Assembly: GCF_025200715.1 (NCBI RefSeq)
Contig: NZ_CP104144.1
Coordinates: 372,001-436,000 of the forward strand
Origin: Rhizobium sullae
Lineage (GTDB): Bacteria > Pseudomonadota > Alphaproteobacteria > Rhizobiales > Rhizobiaceae
DNA: 64,000 nucleotides
Reading direction: 5' to 3'
The notes below the pieces were generated by a model. It was not told the DNA's origin and ran no database searches. It worked only from the letters and a program-made list of their open reading frames with translations. A program made the position numbers and the translations under genes. Shown piece after piece: positions 8,646-17,052 of the stretch (positions within the stretch are counted from its first letter, which is position 1; the number at the start of each line of letters is the position of its first letter).

Positions 8646-9771
8646 GGCGCGCAAGCTGAAATACGACGAGGCTGCCGTGCGCACGCTGACGGTGGAAGAT
8701 CTCGATGCATTGGAAATCGGTGCCGGTATTCTCGGCACGGGCGGCGGCGGCAATCCCTATCAGGGCAAGCTGCTGGCGCTTGAGGCGATGAAGGCCGGAT
8801 ACGAGATGAAGGTGCTGGCCACCGACCAGATCGAGCCGGATGCGCTCTGCATGTCGATCGGCGGCATCGGTGCACCGGTGGTCGGCGTCGAACGATTGCG
8901 TGAGGGGCGCGAAGGATTGCGCTGTCTGCGGGCGATGGAAGATCTGATCCGCGCGCCGATCGACGCGATGGTATGCGAGGAAATCGGTGGCGCCAATGCC
9001 ATCAACCCGCTCGTGACCGCGGCACTCGGCGGGCTGCCTATTCTCGATTGCGATGGAATGGGACGCGCCTTTCCCGAAATGCAGATGACCACCTTTTCCA
9101 TCTACGGTCACAGCTCGACGCCGTCTGTGATGTGCGACCTGCATGGCAATGTCGTGATCTTCAGCCATGCCGTTTCCGAGGTCTGGCACGAACGCATGGC
9201 GCGTGCCTGCGTGGTGGCGCAGGGCGGCGGCGCGATGCTGGCGACGGCACCGATGCAGGCGCATTTTGTGCATCGCTACGGCATTCCGAAAAGCTATACC
9301 AAGGCGATTGCCATCGGCGAGGCGGTCATCAAGGCCCGCAAGGTGCAGGAGGATCCGATTGCCGCTGTCTGCGCACTCGAGGGCGGCCGCCGCATCTTCA
9401 ACGGCAAGATCACCGATCTGAAGCGCCATCTGCGCGGCGGCTTTGCCGTCGGCGACCTCGAACTTGCAGGTTTCGACGATTGTGTCGGCCAGACCGCCGG
9501 CGTCGCAATCCAGAACGAATTCCTGATCTTCCGGCGGAACGGCAAGGTCGAAGTCACCGTGCCCGACCTGATCGTGCTGCTCGATGTCGATACGGGCTAC
9601 CCGATCACTACGGAAATGCTGCGCTACGGCCAGCGGGTCGCGGTTCTGGCGGTCCCCTGCCACGATCTCTTGCGCAGCGCCCAGGCGCTCGAAGTCGTCG
9701 GACCGAAAGCCTTCGGCTACCCGGAAATCACCTTTTCGCCGCTGCCACCCGCAGTGCGCCAGGCTGCCTAA
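8638..9771 (+). CDS. DUF917-family protein, copy 1
   Basis: 377 residues. The diagnostic N-terminal motif GAGILGTGGGGNPY is followed by a block EEIGGANAINPLVTAALGGL and the strongly conserved DGMGRAFPEMQMT. The C-terminal region PDLIVLLDVDTGYPITTEML is also shared with the second copy. DUF917 proteins almost always accompany HyuA-like proteins. The family has been linked by name to S-methyl-thiohydantoin desulfurases, which suggests action on hydantoin-like rings, but no activity is proven for this subgroup. It overlaps the preceding HyuA-like gene by eight bases. The paralogue at 11497 shares all these motifs but is clearly diverged. Confidence 0.88.
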   Translation: MPEARKLKYDEAAVRTLTVEDLDALEIGAGILGTGGGGNPYQGKLLALEAMKAGYEMKVLATDQIEPDALCMSIGGIGAPVVGVERLREGREGLRCLRAMEDLIRAPIDAMVCEEIGGANAINPLVTAALGGLPILDCDGMGRAFPEMQMTTFSIYGHSSTPSVMCDLHGNVVIFSHAVSEVWHERMARACVVAQGGGAMLATAPMQAHFVHRYGIPKSYTKAIAIGEAVIKARKVQEDPIAAVCALEGGRRIFNGKITDLKRHLRGGFAVGDLELAGFDDCVGQTAGVAIQNEFLIFRRNGKVEVTVPDLIVLLDVDTGYPITTEMLRYGQRVAVLAVPCHDLLRSAQALEVVGPKAFGYPEITFSPLPPAVRQAA

Positions 9772-9809
9772 CCATAAGCGGACGTGTCCGCATCACGAGA
9801 GGAACTCGC

Positions 9810-11408
9810 ATGAAAGCCTATTCCAAGACTTCCCGCATCGCCGCACTTGCGCTCGGCACCGGCATGGCCCTGCTGATGAGTTCGGCAGCGGCGTTCTCGG
9901 CCGACGACAAGGTATCGATCGCCGTCAACACGATGCAGATCTTCAGCTCGCTCGATCCGGCCAAGGTTACGGACTACACCGGCTACATGGCGATCGTGAA
10001 CATGTATGACGGCCTGACCACGGTCAGCCCATCGGGCGAGATCGTCCCGCATCTCGCCAAATCCTGGGACATTTCCAGCGACGGCCTGAGCTATACGTTC
10101 CACTTGCGCAACGACGTGAAATTCCAGGACGGCACGCCAGTCAAGGCGTCCGATCTGGTCTGGTCAGTGCAGCGCCTACTCGGCATCAACAAGGGTCCCT
10201 CGAACCTGATCGTCGGACTGATCAAGCCGGAAAACGTCGCGGCGCCTGACGATGTTACCTTCAGTGTCAAGCTAGATCGCCAGTTCTCGCCGTTCATGTC
10301 GATCACGCCGCTGTTCATGGCACTGAACCAGAAACTGATCGAAGGCAATACCCAGGCCGAGGACAAGTGGGGCGAAGCCTATGTCGGCGAGCACTCTGCC
10401 GGCTCCGGTCCCTACAAGCTGGCCAGCTACAACCGTTCGGCCGACATGGTCATTGCGCGCAATGCCGACTACTTCCGCGGTTGGACCAGGGGCAAGCCGA
10501 TCGACGAAGTCCGCTTCGTCCAGACCAGCGACGACGCGACAGTGAAGGCGCTGGCCGAGAAGGGCGAGCTCGGCCTGTCCTCGCACGGACTCGGCAACGA
10601 TACCTATGAAGCGATCGGCAAGATGCCGGGCTACAAGCTGATCCAGACCCGCACGGCCGGCGGCTTTGTCATTAAGCTCAACACCAAGGTTGCCCCGACC
10701 GACGACGTCCATGTGCGCCGCGCCATTGCCTATGCGACCGACTACAAGACCATTCAGGACGTGATCTATCCTGGCACGGACATGACCGGCCCGCTTTCGA
10801 CCGCCTTCAAGGACGCTCATAACGACGGTGTCGAGCCGGGCGTCTTCGACCTCGAAAAGGCCAAGGACGAGCTGGCAAAGTCGAAATATGCCGGCCAGAA
10901 CATCACGCTGGTAAATAGCTACGTCGCTTCGCTCGCCTTCGAGGCGGAAGTGGCGCTGCTGATGCAGGCCAATCTCGAGCAGATCGGCATTACGCTCGAT
11001 ATCAAGCCGGAGCCGTGGAACCGCATCGTCGAGCTGTCATCCAAGCCGGAAACCACGCCGGCCTCGACGCAGGTCAATATCTCGCCGAGCTATCCGTCGC
11101 CGGATTCGATGTTCTACAACCAGTATCACTCCAGGGCCTCCGGCACCTGGATGTCGATGGAATGGCTGCAGAACCCGGAAATCGACGCGCTGATCGACAA
11201 GGCCAGAGGCGAGACCGACATTTCAGCACAGACCGCCATCTACAAGGAAATGCAGGCAAAGCTCGCCGAACTGCAGCCTGACGTCTGGGCCGTTTCGCCA
11301 AACCGCCGTTACGGCGCCAGCAAATGCCTGAAGGGCTACGAGTTCATCCCCATGCAGAGCTGGGACCTGAACTTCTCCAACTTCCATTGGGACTGCAAAG
11401 CGAATTGA
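9810..11408 (+). CDS. Family-5 ABC importer substrate-binding protein (DppA/OppA class)
   Basis: 532 residues from ATG 9810, preceded by GAGAGGAAC. The reading frame is open upstream, but the signal peptide (KTSRIAALALGTGMALLMSS ending in AAAFSA-DD) fixes the start. The mature protein has the family-5 pattern: NTMQIFSSLDPAK, an early MYDGLTTVSPSGEIVPHLAK block, KSWDISSDGLSYTFHLRNDV, and a VRRAIAYATDY block near residue 300. It acts in the periplasm, delivering substrate to the DppBC-type channel. Placing the binding protein in the middle of the operon, between the two HyuA/DUF917 pairs, is unusual. A strong stem-loop follows its stop codon. Confidence 0.93.
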   Translation: MKAYSKTSRIAALALGTGMALLMSSAAAFSADDKVSIAVNTMQIFSSLDPAKVTDYTGYMAIVNMYDGLTTVSPSGEIVPHLAKSWDISSDGLSYTFHLRNDVKFQDGTPVKASDLVWSVQRLLGINKGPSNLIVGLIKPENVAAPDDVTFSVKLDRQFSPFMSITPLFMALNQKLIEGNTQAEDKWGEAYVGEHSAGSGPYKLASYNRSADMVIARNADYFRGWTRGKPIDEVRFVQTSDDATVKALAEKGELGLSSHGLGNDTYEAIGKMPGYKLIQTRTAGGFVIKLNTKVAPTDDVHVRRAIAYATDYKTIQDVIYPGTDMTGPLSTAFKDAHNDGVEPGVFDLEKAKDELAKSKYAGQNITLVNSYVASLAFEAEVALLMQANLEQIGITLDIKPEPWNRIVELSSKPETTPASTQVNISPSYPSPDSMFYNQYHSRASGTWMSMEWLQNPEIDALIDKARGETDISAQTAIYKEMQAKLAELQPDVWAVSPNRRYGASKCLKGYEFIPMQSWDLNFSNFHWDCKAN

Positions 11409-11430
11409 GCCACTTGCGTCACATCAGAAA

Positions 11431-11454
11431 CCGGCCCGCATCTGTGCGGGCCGG
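11431..11454 (+). other. Strong stem-loop in the operon after the binding-protein gene
   Basis: ccggcccgca at 11431-11440 pairs perfectly with tgcgggccgg at 11445-11454 across a four-base loop tctg. No T-run follows. It is therefore more likely a 3'-protecting or partial-attenuation element that raises binding-protein mRNA relative to downstream genes, as is common after periplasmic binding protein genes, than a full terminator. Confidence 0.75.
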
Positions 11455-11496
11455 CAAGGCCAGCCATGCCGAACAGCTACTGCCGATAGGTGAAAC

Positions 11497-12570
11497 ATGC
11501 TTCAGGAATTTCCCGAGGAAAATATCGAACCGCTCGCGACGGGCGCTTGGATACTGGGCACCGGGGGTGGCGGAAATCCGTATATTTCGACGCTCAATCT
11601 TCGACGTCTCTACGCCGAGGGTCGACGCGTCCAGATCATGGATCCGATGGACCTCGCGGATGACGACATGGTGGCCGTCGTTTCCAAGATGGGTGCACCT
11701 CTGGTCGGACAGGAACGCCTTAGCGATCCCATCCACCTGGCACGCGCGGTTGAGGTCATGGAGGATTATCTCGGCAAGCCTTTCCGCGCCATCATGAGCG
11801 TCGAGATCGGTGGCTCGAATGCGCTGTCGTCCTTACTCGCCGGTGCGATGCTCGACCGCCCGGTCGTCAATGCGGACGCCATGGGCCGCGCCTATCCCGA
11901 GGCGCAGATGACATCATTTGCAATCGGCAACCTGCCGATGTTTCCGCTATCGCTCGTTGACATCCGTGACAACGAGGTCATCGTCACCCGGGCCGCCTCG
12001 TGGAAATGGATGGAGCGCATCTCGCGAAAAGTCTGCACGGAAGTCGGCTCTACGGCCGCCACCTGCAAGGCGCCGCGCACCGGCCGTGAGGTCAAGGATT
12101 GGGGCATCCACTATACCGTCACGAAGGCGACCGAGCTCGGTCGTGCCGTGATCGAAGCGCGCGCCCGCCACGACGATCCGGTCAAGGCGGTTCTCGATCA
12201 CGAAGGCGGCAAGCACCTGTTTCGCGGCAAGATCATCGATGTCGTCCGCGAAACAACCGGCGGCTTCCTTCGCGGTAAGACGGTGATCGAGGGCATCGAG
12301 GCAGACAGGGGCTCTCGCATGGAGCTGGCATTCCAGAACGAATGGGCCGTGGCCTTCCGCGACGGCTATCCCGTCGCCATGACGCCCGACCTGCTGTGCC
12401 TGCTCGACACGGTGTCCGGCAGCGCCATTGGCACCGAATCCGTTCGCTATGGGCAGCGCACCACGGTTGTCGCCCTGCCGGCACCGGAGCTGCTAACCTC
12501 GCTTGCGGGGATTGCTGCCGTCGGGCCTCGCGCCTTTGGTTACAACATAGATTTCAAATCGGTATTCTAA
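11497..12570 (+). CDS. DUF917-family protein, copy 2
   Basis: 357 residues with the same signature blocks as the copy at 8638: ATGAWILGTGGGGNPYISTL, SVEIGGSNALSSLLAGAML, DAMGRAYPEAQMT and PDLLCLLDTVSGSAIGTES. It is about 20 residues shorter at the N-terminus. Its TAA stop and the ATG of the next HyuA-like gene share one base (TAATG), so it too is coupled to a HyuA-like partner, but in the opposite gene order to the first pair. The 88-base gap before it contains the stem-loop at 11431. The substrate is unknown; divergence from copy 1 suggests a different specificity or a mixed complex. Confidence 0.87.
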   Translation: MLQEFPEENIEPLATGAWILGTGGGGNPYISTLNLRRLYAEGRRVQIMDPMDLADDDMVAVVSKMGAPLVGQERLSDPIHLARAVEVMEDYLGKPFRAIMSVEIGGSNALSSLLAGAMLDRPVVNADAMGRAYPEAQMTSFAIGNLPMFPLSLVDIRDNEVIVTRAASWKWMERISRKVCTEVGSTAATCKAPRTGREVKDWGIHYTVTKATELGRAVIEARARHDDPVKAVLDHEGGKHLFRGKIIDVVRETTGGFLRGKTVIEGIEADRGSRMELAFQNEWAVAFRDGYPVAMTPDLLCLLDTVSGSAIGTESVRYGQRTTVVALPAPELLTSLAGIAAVGPRAFGYNIDFKSVF

Positions 12571-14108
12571 TGAAACGCATCGGCATTGACGTAGGCGGCA
12601 CCAATACGGACGCCGTCCTGATCGACGGCGACACGATCCTCTCCTCAATCAAGGTTCCGACCACGCAGGACGTGATGTCCGGTGTGAAGGCGGCCCTGGC
12701 CCATGTCTCCGGCTATGTCGGCCCGATCGATCGGCCGGTCGACGCCGTGATGATCGGCACGACGCATTTCACCAACGCGGTCGTCGAACGTGCTCGCCTG
12801 GAGCGTGTCGCGGCAATCCGCATTGCGCTGCCGAGCGGCTCCTCGCTGCCACCGATGTGCGATTGGCCGGAAGACCTGCTCGCGGCGGTCGATCCGCTGA
12901 TCTTCATGGTGCATGGCGGCCACGAATATGACGGCAGCCCGCTCGTTCCGATGATCCCCGACGAGATCCGCGAGGCGGCGATGAAGATCCGAGATGCCGG
13001 CATCACTTCGATCGCCATTTCGGCGACTTTCTCGCCGCTGACGACCGAATGCGAGGTAAGCGCCGCGGAGATCGTCCGGTCAGTCATCCCGAATGCTCGC
13101 ATCACCCTGTCGCACACGCTCGGCCGCATCGGTCTGCTAGAACGCGAGAACGTCGCGCTTCTGAACGCGGCGCTGCAGTCGCTGGGCAAGACCACCGTCC
13201 AGGCGTTTTCCGACGCGCTGCGGGAGGCCTCGATCGCCGCTCCTTTTTTTCTTACCCAGAACGACGGCACCGTGGCGCTGGCCGATGTGGCAGCGTCAAA
13301 CCCGGTACACAGCTTCGCCTCCGGCCCGACCAACTCCATGCGGGGTGCGGCTTTCCTCACCGGCTTGAGCGATGCAATGGTCATCGACGTCGGCGGAACG
13401 ACATCCGATATCGGTTGCCTGGTCGGCGGTTTCCCACGCGAGGCGAACAATATCGTGCATGTCGGCGGGGTGCGCACTCTGTTCCGCATGCCCGATCTCC
13501 TGCCGATCGCGCTTGGCGGCGGCACCATCATCGATCCGGAAACCGGCAAGATCGGCCCGCGTTCGGTCGGATACCGCATCCTCAGCGAAGCGCGCGTATT
13601 TGGCGGCAGCACGCTGACGACATCGGACGTTGCGGTGGCGGCGGGGCTGATCGAAATGGGTGACCGCGACCGGGTGAAGGATCTCAATCCGAGCTTCGTT
13701 GAGGCAAGTCTTGCCCGCATCCGCGACATGGTGGCGGACAGTTTCGACCAGATGAAAACATCTGCAGAGGACGTGCCGCTGGTCGCCGTCGGGGGCGGCG
13801 CCTTCCTCATTCCCGAGCAGATCGCCGGCGCCTCGGAGGTGCTTCGTGTCGAGAATGCCGGCGTGGCCAACGCGCTCGGCGCTGCGATGGCACAGGTATC
13901 GGGCGAGGTCGATCAAGTATTTTCGGGTGTCAGCCGCGACGAGGCACTGACCACCGCGGAAGCCGAAGCGCAGAATGCAGCCGTCGCCTCCGGTGCCGGG
14001 CGCGATAGCCTCAAGACGCTCGAAGTCGAAGACATTCCGATCGCCTATTTGCCGGGCGGCGCTCGGCGTGTACGCGTGCGGGTGATTGGTGATATCGCCT
14101 TCAACTAA
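12570..14108 (+). CDS. Hydantoinase/oxoprolinase-family protein (HyuA-like), copy 2
   Basis: 512 residues from ATG 12570. The frame is open upstream, but the protein clearly begins MKRIGIDVGGTNTDAVLIDG, matching copy 1. It repeats that protein's hallmarks: MIGTTHFTNAVVERARLERV, the SFASGPTNSMRGAAFLTGL block, and the second phosphate motif VIDVGGTTSDIG. The C-terminus EDIPIAYLPGGARRVRVRVI parallels DTPLAYLPGNATRIHVKVVG of copy 1, so both are full length. ATP-dependent ring opening is the family activity; the substrate is unproven. It is coupled to the preceding DUF917 gene by a one-base overlap. Confidence 0.88.
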   Translation: MKRIGIDVGGTNTDAVLIDGDTILSSIKVPTTQDVMSGVKAALAHVSGYVGPIDRPVDAVMIGTTHFTNAVVERARLERVAAIRIALPSGSSLPPMCDWPEDLLAAVDPLIFMVHGGHEYDGSPLVPMIPDEIREAAMKIRDAGITSIAISATFSPLTTECEVSAAEIVRSVIPNARITLSHTLGRIGLLERENVALLNAALQSLGKTTVQAFSDALREASIAAPFFLTQNDGTVALADVAASNPVHSFASGPTNSMRGAAFLTGLSDAMVIDVGGTTSDIGCLVGGFPREANNIVHVGGVRTLFRMPDLLPIALGGGTIIDPETGKIGPRSVGYRILSEARVFGGSTLTTSDVAVAAGLIEMGDRDRVKDLNPSFVEASLARIRDMVADSFDQMKTSAEDVPLVAVGGGAFLIPEQIAGASEVLRVENAGVANALGAAMAQVSGEVDQVFSGVSRDEALTTAEAEAQNAAVASGAGRDSLKTLEVEDIPIAYLPGGARRVRVRVIGDIAFN

Positions 14109-14179
14109 AGGAGCGCCGTTCATCTGGACAGGCCTTTACATCGGCCTCGGAAGCGGGGCTTTCGAGATCGGAGCGGGAC

Positions 14180-15124
14180 ATGACGAAGATCGCACTGGCC
14201 ATTCACGGCGGATGCGGAGTGATGCCGGAAGACAGCATGAGCGCGCAAGACTGGGCGGCCGCACGCAATGATATCGCCGCAGCTCTGCGCGCCGGATACG
14301 CCGTGCTTGCCAGCGGTGGCCGGGCGATCGATGCGGTCGAGGCCGCCGTCGTCGTGATGGAGAACAGCGCGCAGTTCAATGCAGGTCATGGCGCAGCGCT
14401 CAACGAAAACGGCGTCCACGAACTCGATGCCTCGATCATGGACGGCGAGACGCTGGCCTCCGGGGCGATCAGCGCCGCGCGAACCATCCGCAATCCGGTG
14501 AAGGCGGCCCGCGCCCTGATGGAGGACGGCCGCGCCATGTTCCTGACGGCAGGTGCCGCAGACATGTTTGCTAAGGCCAAGGGTCTGGACATCGAACCGC
14601 AATCCTATTTCACCACCCGGAAGCGACAGGACGCGCTGGCAGCGATGAAGGCGCATGCGACGGCGGGAACGGAAGGGACGGAAAACGAGAAGCATGGCAC
14701 GGTCGGTGCGGTCGCACTCGACGCGGCAGGCCATCTCGCCGCAGCGACCTCCACAGGCGGTTACACGAACAAGCCCGACGGCAGGGTGGGTGACAGCCCG
14801 GTCATCGGCGCGGGCACCTATTCGCGCGACGGCATCTGCGCAGTCTCGGGCACCGGCAAGGGCGAATTCTTCATTCGTTATGTCGTGGGGCACGAAATTG
14901 CCTCGCGCATCGCCTATCTTGGGGAGGACCTTGCCACGGCCTCGGACATCGTCATCAACCGCTGCCTCGCGCCGCACCAGATCGGCGCGGGCCTTGTCGC
15001 TGTCGACGCCGAGGGCGCAATCAGTGCACCCTTCAATACACCGGGCATGTTCCGGGGCTGGGTGACGCCTGAAGGCAAGGCATTCGTCGCCACGCACAAG
15101 ACAATCCACGAAATCGTACTTTAA
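14180..15124 (+). CDS. Isoaspartyl peptidase/L-asparaginase (plant-type, Ntn hydrolase)
   Basis: 314 residues starting after a GGAG site. The N-terminus IALAIHGGCGVMP and block SAQFNAGHGAALNENGVHEL are typical of the family. Autocleavage is expected before Thr174 in EKHGTVGAVAL, which becomes the nucleophile, with the TSTGGYTNKPDGRVGDSPVI block completing the beta subunit. The family releases L-aspartate from beta-aspartyl dipeptides and also hydrolyses asparagine. The gene sits 71 bases after the second HyuA-like gene and 10 before a dipeptidase gene. That suggests it acts on isoaspartyl or related products of the pathway in the cytoplasm. Confidence 0.93.
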   Translation: MTKIALAIHGGCGVMPEDSMSAQDWAAARNDIAAALRAGYAVLASGGRAIDAVEAAVVVMENSAQFNAGHGAALNENGVHELDASIMDGETLASGAISAARTIRNPVKAARALMEDGRAMFLTAGAADMFAKAKGLDIEPQSYFTTRKRQDALAAMKAHATAGTEGTENEKHGTVGAVALDAAGHLAAATSTGGYTNKPDGRVGDSPVIGAGTYSRDGICAVSGTGKGEFFIRYVVGHEIASRIAYLGEDLATASDIVINRCLAPHQIGAGLVAVDAEGAISAPFNTPGMFRGWVTPEGKAFVATHKTIHEIVL

Positions 15125-15134
15125 GTAGGTTCGC

Positions 15135-16178
15135 GTGACCGAACCAACGACTCCCGTTCCGGTATTCGACGGGCACAACGATATTCTTTCCCGCTTGATG
15201 CGCGAGGGCCGCGAAGCTGCGGAAGCGCGCTTTCTGAACGGCCAGCCGGGCGTACATATCGATCTTCCCCGGGCGCGCCAGGGCGGGCTTGCCGGCGGAC
15301 TTTGCGCCGTCTACGTCCCCTCGCCGGGTCGGGACCTCGACGCCAACGGCGATCTGCCAAGCGTTGACCGCCAGAGCGCACTCGACCAGACGATCGCGCA
15401 GGCAGCTCTTTTGCGAAGCATCGAAGCGCAATCGGAGGGAGGCTTCAAGATCTGCATCTCCGCCAGCGAAATCCGCGCGGCCATGGCGGCAGACCGTTTC
15501 GCAGCGATCTTCCATATCGAGGGCATCGAGGCCGCGGGAGCGGATCTCGACCTCATTCCGGTACTGCATGCTGCGGGCTTGCGAACGCTCGGCCCGGTCT
15601 GGAGCCGTCCGAATATCTTTGCCCATGGCGTTCCCTTCCGCTTCGGCCAAGCCCCCGATATCGGACCGGGACTGACCGAGGCAGGCCGCGATCTGGTGCG
15701 GCTGTGCAATCGGCTGAAGATAATGGTCGACCTGTCGCATATGAACGATGCCGGCTTCTGGGACATAGCGAAGATCTCCGATGCACCGCTGGTCGCCTCC
15801 CATTCGAATGCGTTTGCGATCTGCCCGCACAGCCGCAATGTGACCGATGCCCAGCTCGACGCCATCCGCGATACGGGCGGGTTGATCGGTCTGAACTTCG
15901 GCGTGAAATTCCTGCATCCCGAGGGTAGGCCGGATACAGAATTGGACCTTTTGGTCATGGTCCGTCACGTCGACTATCTGGTCGAAAAAGTGGGGATCGA
16001 TCATGTCGCGCTCGGCTCCGATTTCGACGGCACGTTGATCTCGAGGAAGATCGGCGACGTTACTGGTCTGCCACGGCTCATGGCTGCACTGCGGGAGGCG
16101 GGTTACGACGACGAGGCTCTGGTCAAGATAGCACATCGCAACTGGATCTCCGTGCTGGAGCGAACCTGGGGCACGTAA
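15135..16178 (+). CDS. Membrane-dipeptidase family (M19) dipeptidase
   Basis: 347 residues with a GTG start 10 bases after the preceding stop. The zinc site of the M19 family is visible: H14 and D16 in FDGHNDILSRL, the Glu of FHIEGIEAAG, and later histidines in SHSNAFAICPHSRN. The C-terminal VALGSDFDGT is also typical. No signal peptide is present, so the enzyme should be cytoplasmic. M19 enzymes cleave dipeptides, including D-amino acid or modified ones. It is the last gene of the ten-gene same-strand operon and fits as the final hydrolase after transport and ring opening. Confidence 0.93.
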   Translation: MTEPTTPVPVFDGHNDILSRLMREGREAAEARFLNGQPGVHIDLPRARQGGLAGGLCAVYVPSPGRDLDANGDLPSVDRQSALDQTIAQAALLRSIEAQSEGGFKICISASEIRAAMAADRFAAIFHIEGIEAAGADLDLIPVLHAAGLRTLGPVWSRPNIFAHGVPFRFGQAPDIGPGLTEAGRDLVRLCNRLKIMVDLSHMNDAGFWDIAKISDAPLVASHSNAFAICPHSRNVTDAQLDAIRDTGGLIGLNFGVKFLHPEGRPDTELDLLVMVRHVDYLVEKVGIDHVALGSDFDGTLISRKIGDVTGLPRLMAALREAGYDDEALVKIAHRNWISVLERTWGT

Positions 16179-16249
16179 ACTTAGGCCACAGACCACGGCC
16201 CTTGCGATCGCCGCCCGCTCCAGCGGTGGCCGAACTACACGAAAGGTAT

Positions 16250-16679
16250 GCCTTCAAGCTCGCCGGAGCCAGGAGGTCGTTCCCTTCGATGTCGCGGACC
16301 AGATCGCCTTCACTGGCAAGCTCATATCCGGCGCGCTTGTCACCAGCCATTTCCGGGGCGGGTTGTCGCGTGCAACCAATTTCCATTTGGAGATCAACGG
16401 CAGCAGAGGAGACTTGTTGCTCACAAGCCCCGTCGGGGCCTGGGTGGATTCAAGCTAATGGGGGCGCAAGCCGGCGAGCAGCTCCACCCCATCTCCGTTC
16501 CGGACGACTTCGGTTCCGATGACAACGTCCTGACCGGCAATGTCAGGAAGCTCTACGAACTTTTCGCGTCCGACATGACGGCGGGAACCCGCCACAGTCC
16601 GACGTTCGAGGACGCGGTCAAACTGCATCGGCTGATCAATGCGATCGAGCAGAGCGGCGGAGTGTCACGAAATGTCTGA
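16250..16679 (+). pseudogene. Gfo/Idh/MocA-type oxidoreductase, C-terminal relic with frameshift
   Basis: One frame (about 16276-16452) reads VVPFDVADQIAFTGKL, VTSHFRGGLSRATNFHLEIN and GSRGDLLLTSPVGAW, then stops. A shifted frame continues with FKLMGAQAGEQLHPISVPDD and ends in a typical family C-terminus, NVRKLYELFASDMTAGTRHS...DAVKLHRLINAIEQS, with TGA at 16677. The pieces match the C-terminal half of Gfo/Idh/MocA dehydrogenases that carry a GTSRGTN-like motif. The Rossmann domain is missing, so the gene is non-functional. Its end overlaps the next relic. Confidence 0.65.
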
Positions 16680-16923
16680 GACGATGCGGGCGCTGGTGAT
16701 GTACGCCCCTGGCGGACCTGAAGTGTTGCAAGTTCGCACGATCACTAAGCCAAAGATCGAGAGGCCATCAGACGTTCTTGTCAGAATTCGTGCCGCCGGA
16801 GTGAACCCGGCGGACTGGCAGAACAGGAAAAGCGGCCAGAGGCACGATCCCCGTGCCGAAACGGGGTCGCCGACAGGGGATCTCCCGGACATTGAGATGC
16901 TGGAAGACGCGGGGCTAATTTAA
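16672..16923 (+). pseudogene. Zinc-type alcohol dehydrogenase/quinone reductase, N-terminal relic
   Basis: From ATG 16672 the frame gives MRALVMYAPGGPEVLQVRTI and SDVLVRIRAAGVNPADWQNR, the standard first 50 residues of medium-chain reductases of the quinone-oxidoreductase type. It then runs into about 30 unrelated residues and stops at 16923. The NADPH-binding domain is absent. It overlaps the end of the Gfo/Idh relic as if the two were once an operon. About 130 bases of unassigned sequence follow before the methyltransferase gene. Confidence 0.65.
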
Positions 16924-17052
16924 TCGGCACATGGTCGAACAGGCGGCCACTTTGGACGACGAGGTCGTTGATCAGAGTTCCTTCGACGGGGAGTGAGGGC
17001 CGGAACAATCGGTACATAAGGCTTTTGGCTGCCGGCAGGAAACCGTCAGTCG

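Noticed and set aside
7197..8753. Long minus-strand frame opposite the hydantoinase-like gene
   Set aside because: It has no family motif or start signal and mirrors GC-rich codon usage of the plus-strand gene.
8973..9809. Upstream extension of the binding-protein frame
   Set aside because: It runs in a second frame over the DUF917 gene; the signal peptide and ribosome site fix the start at 9810.
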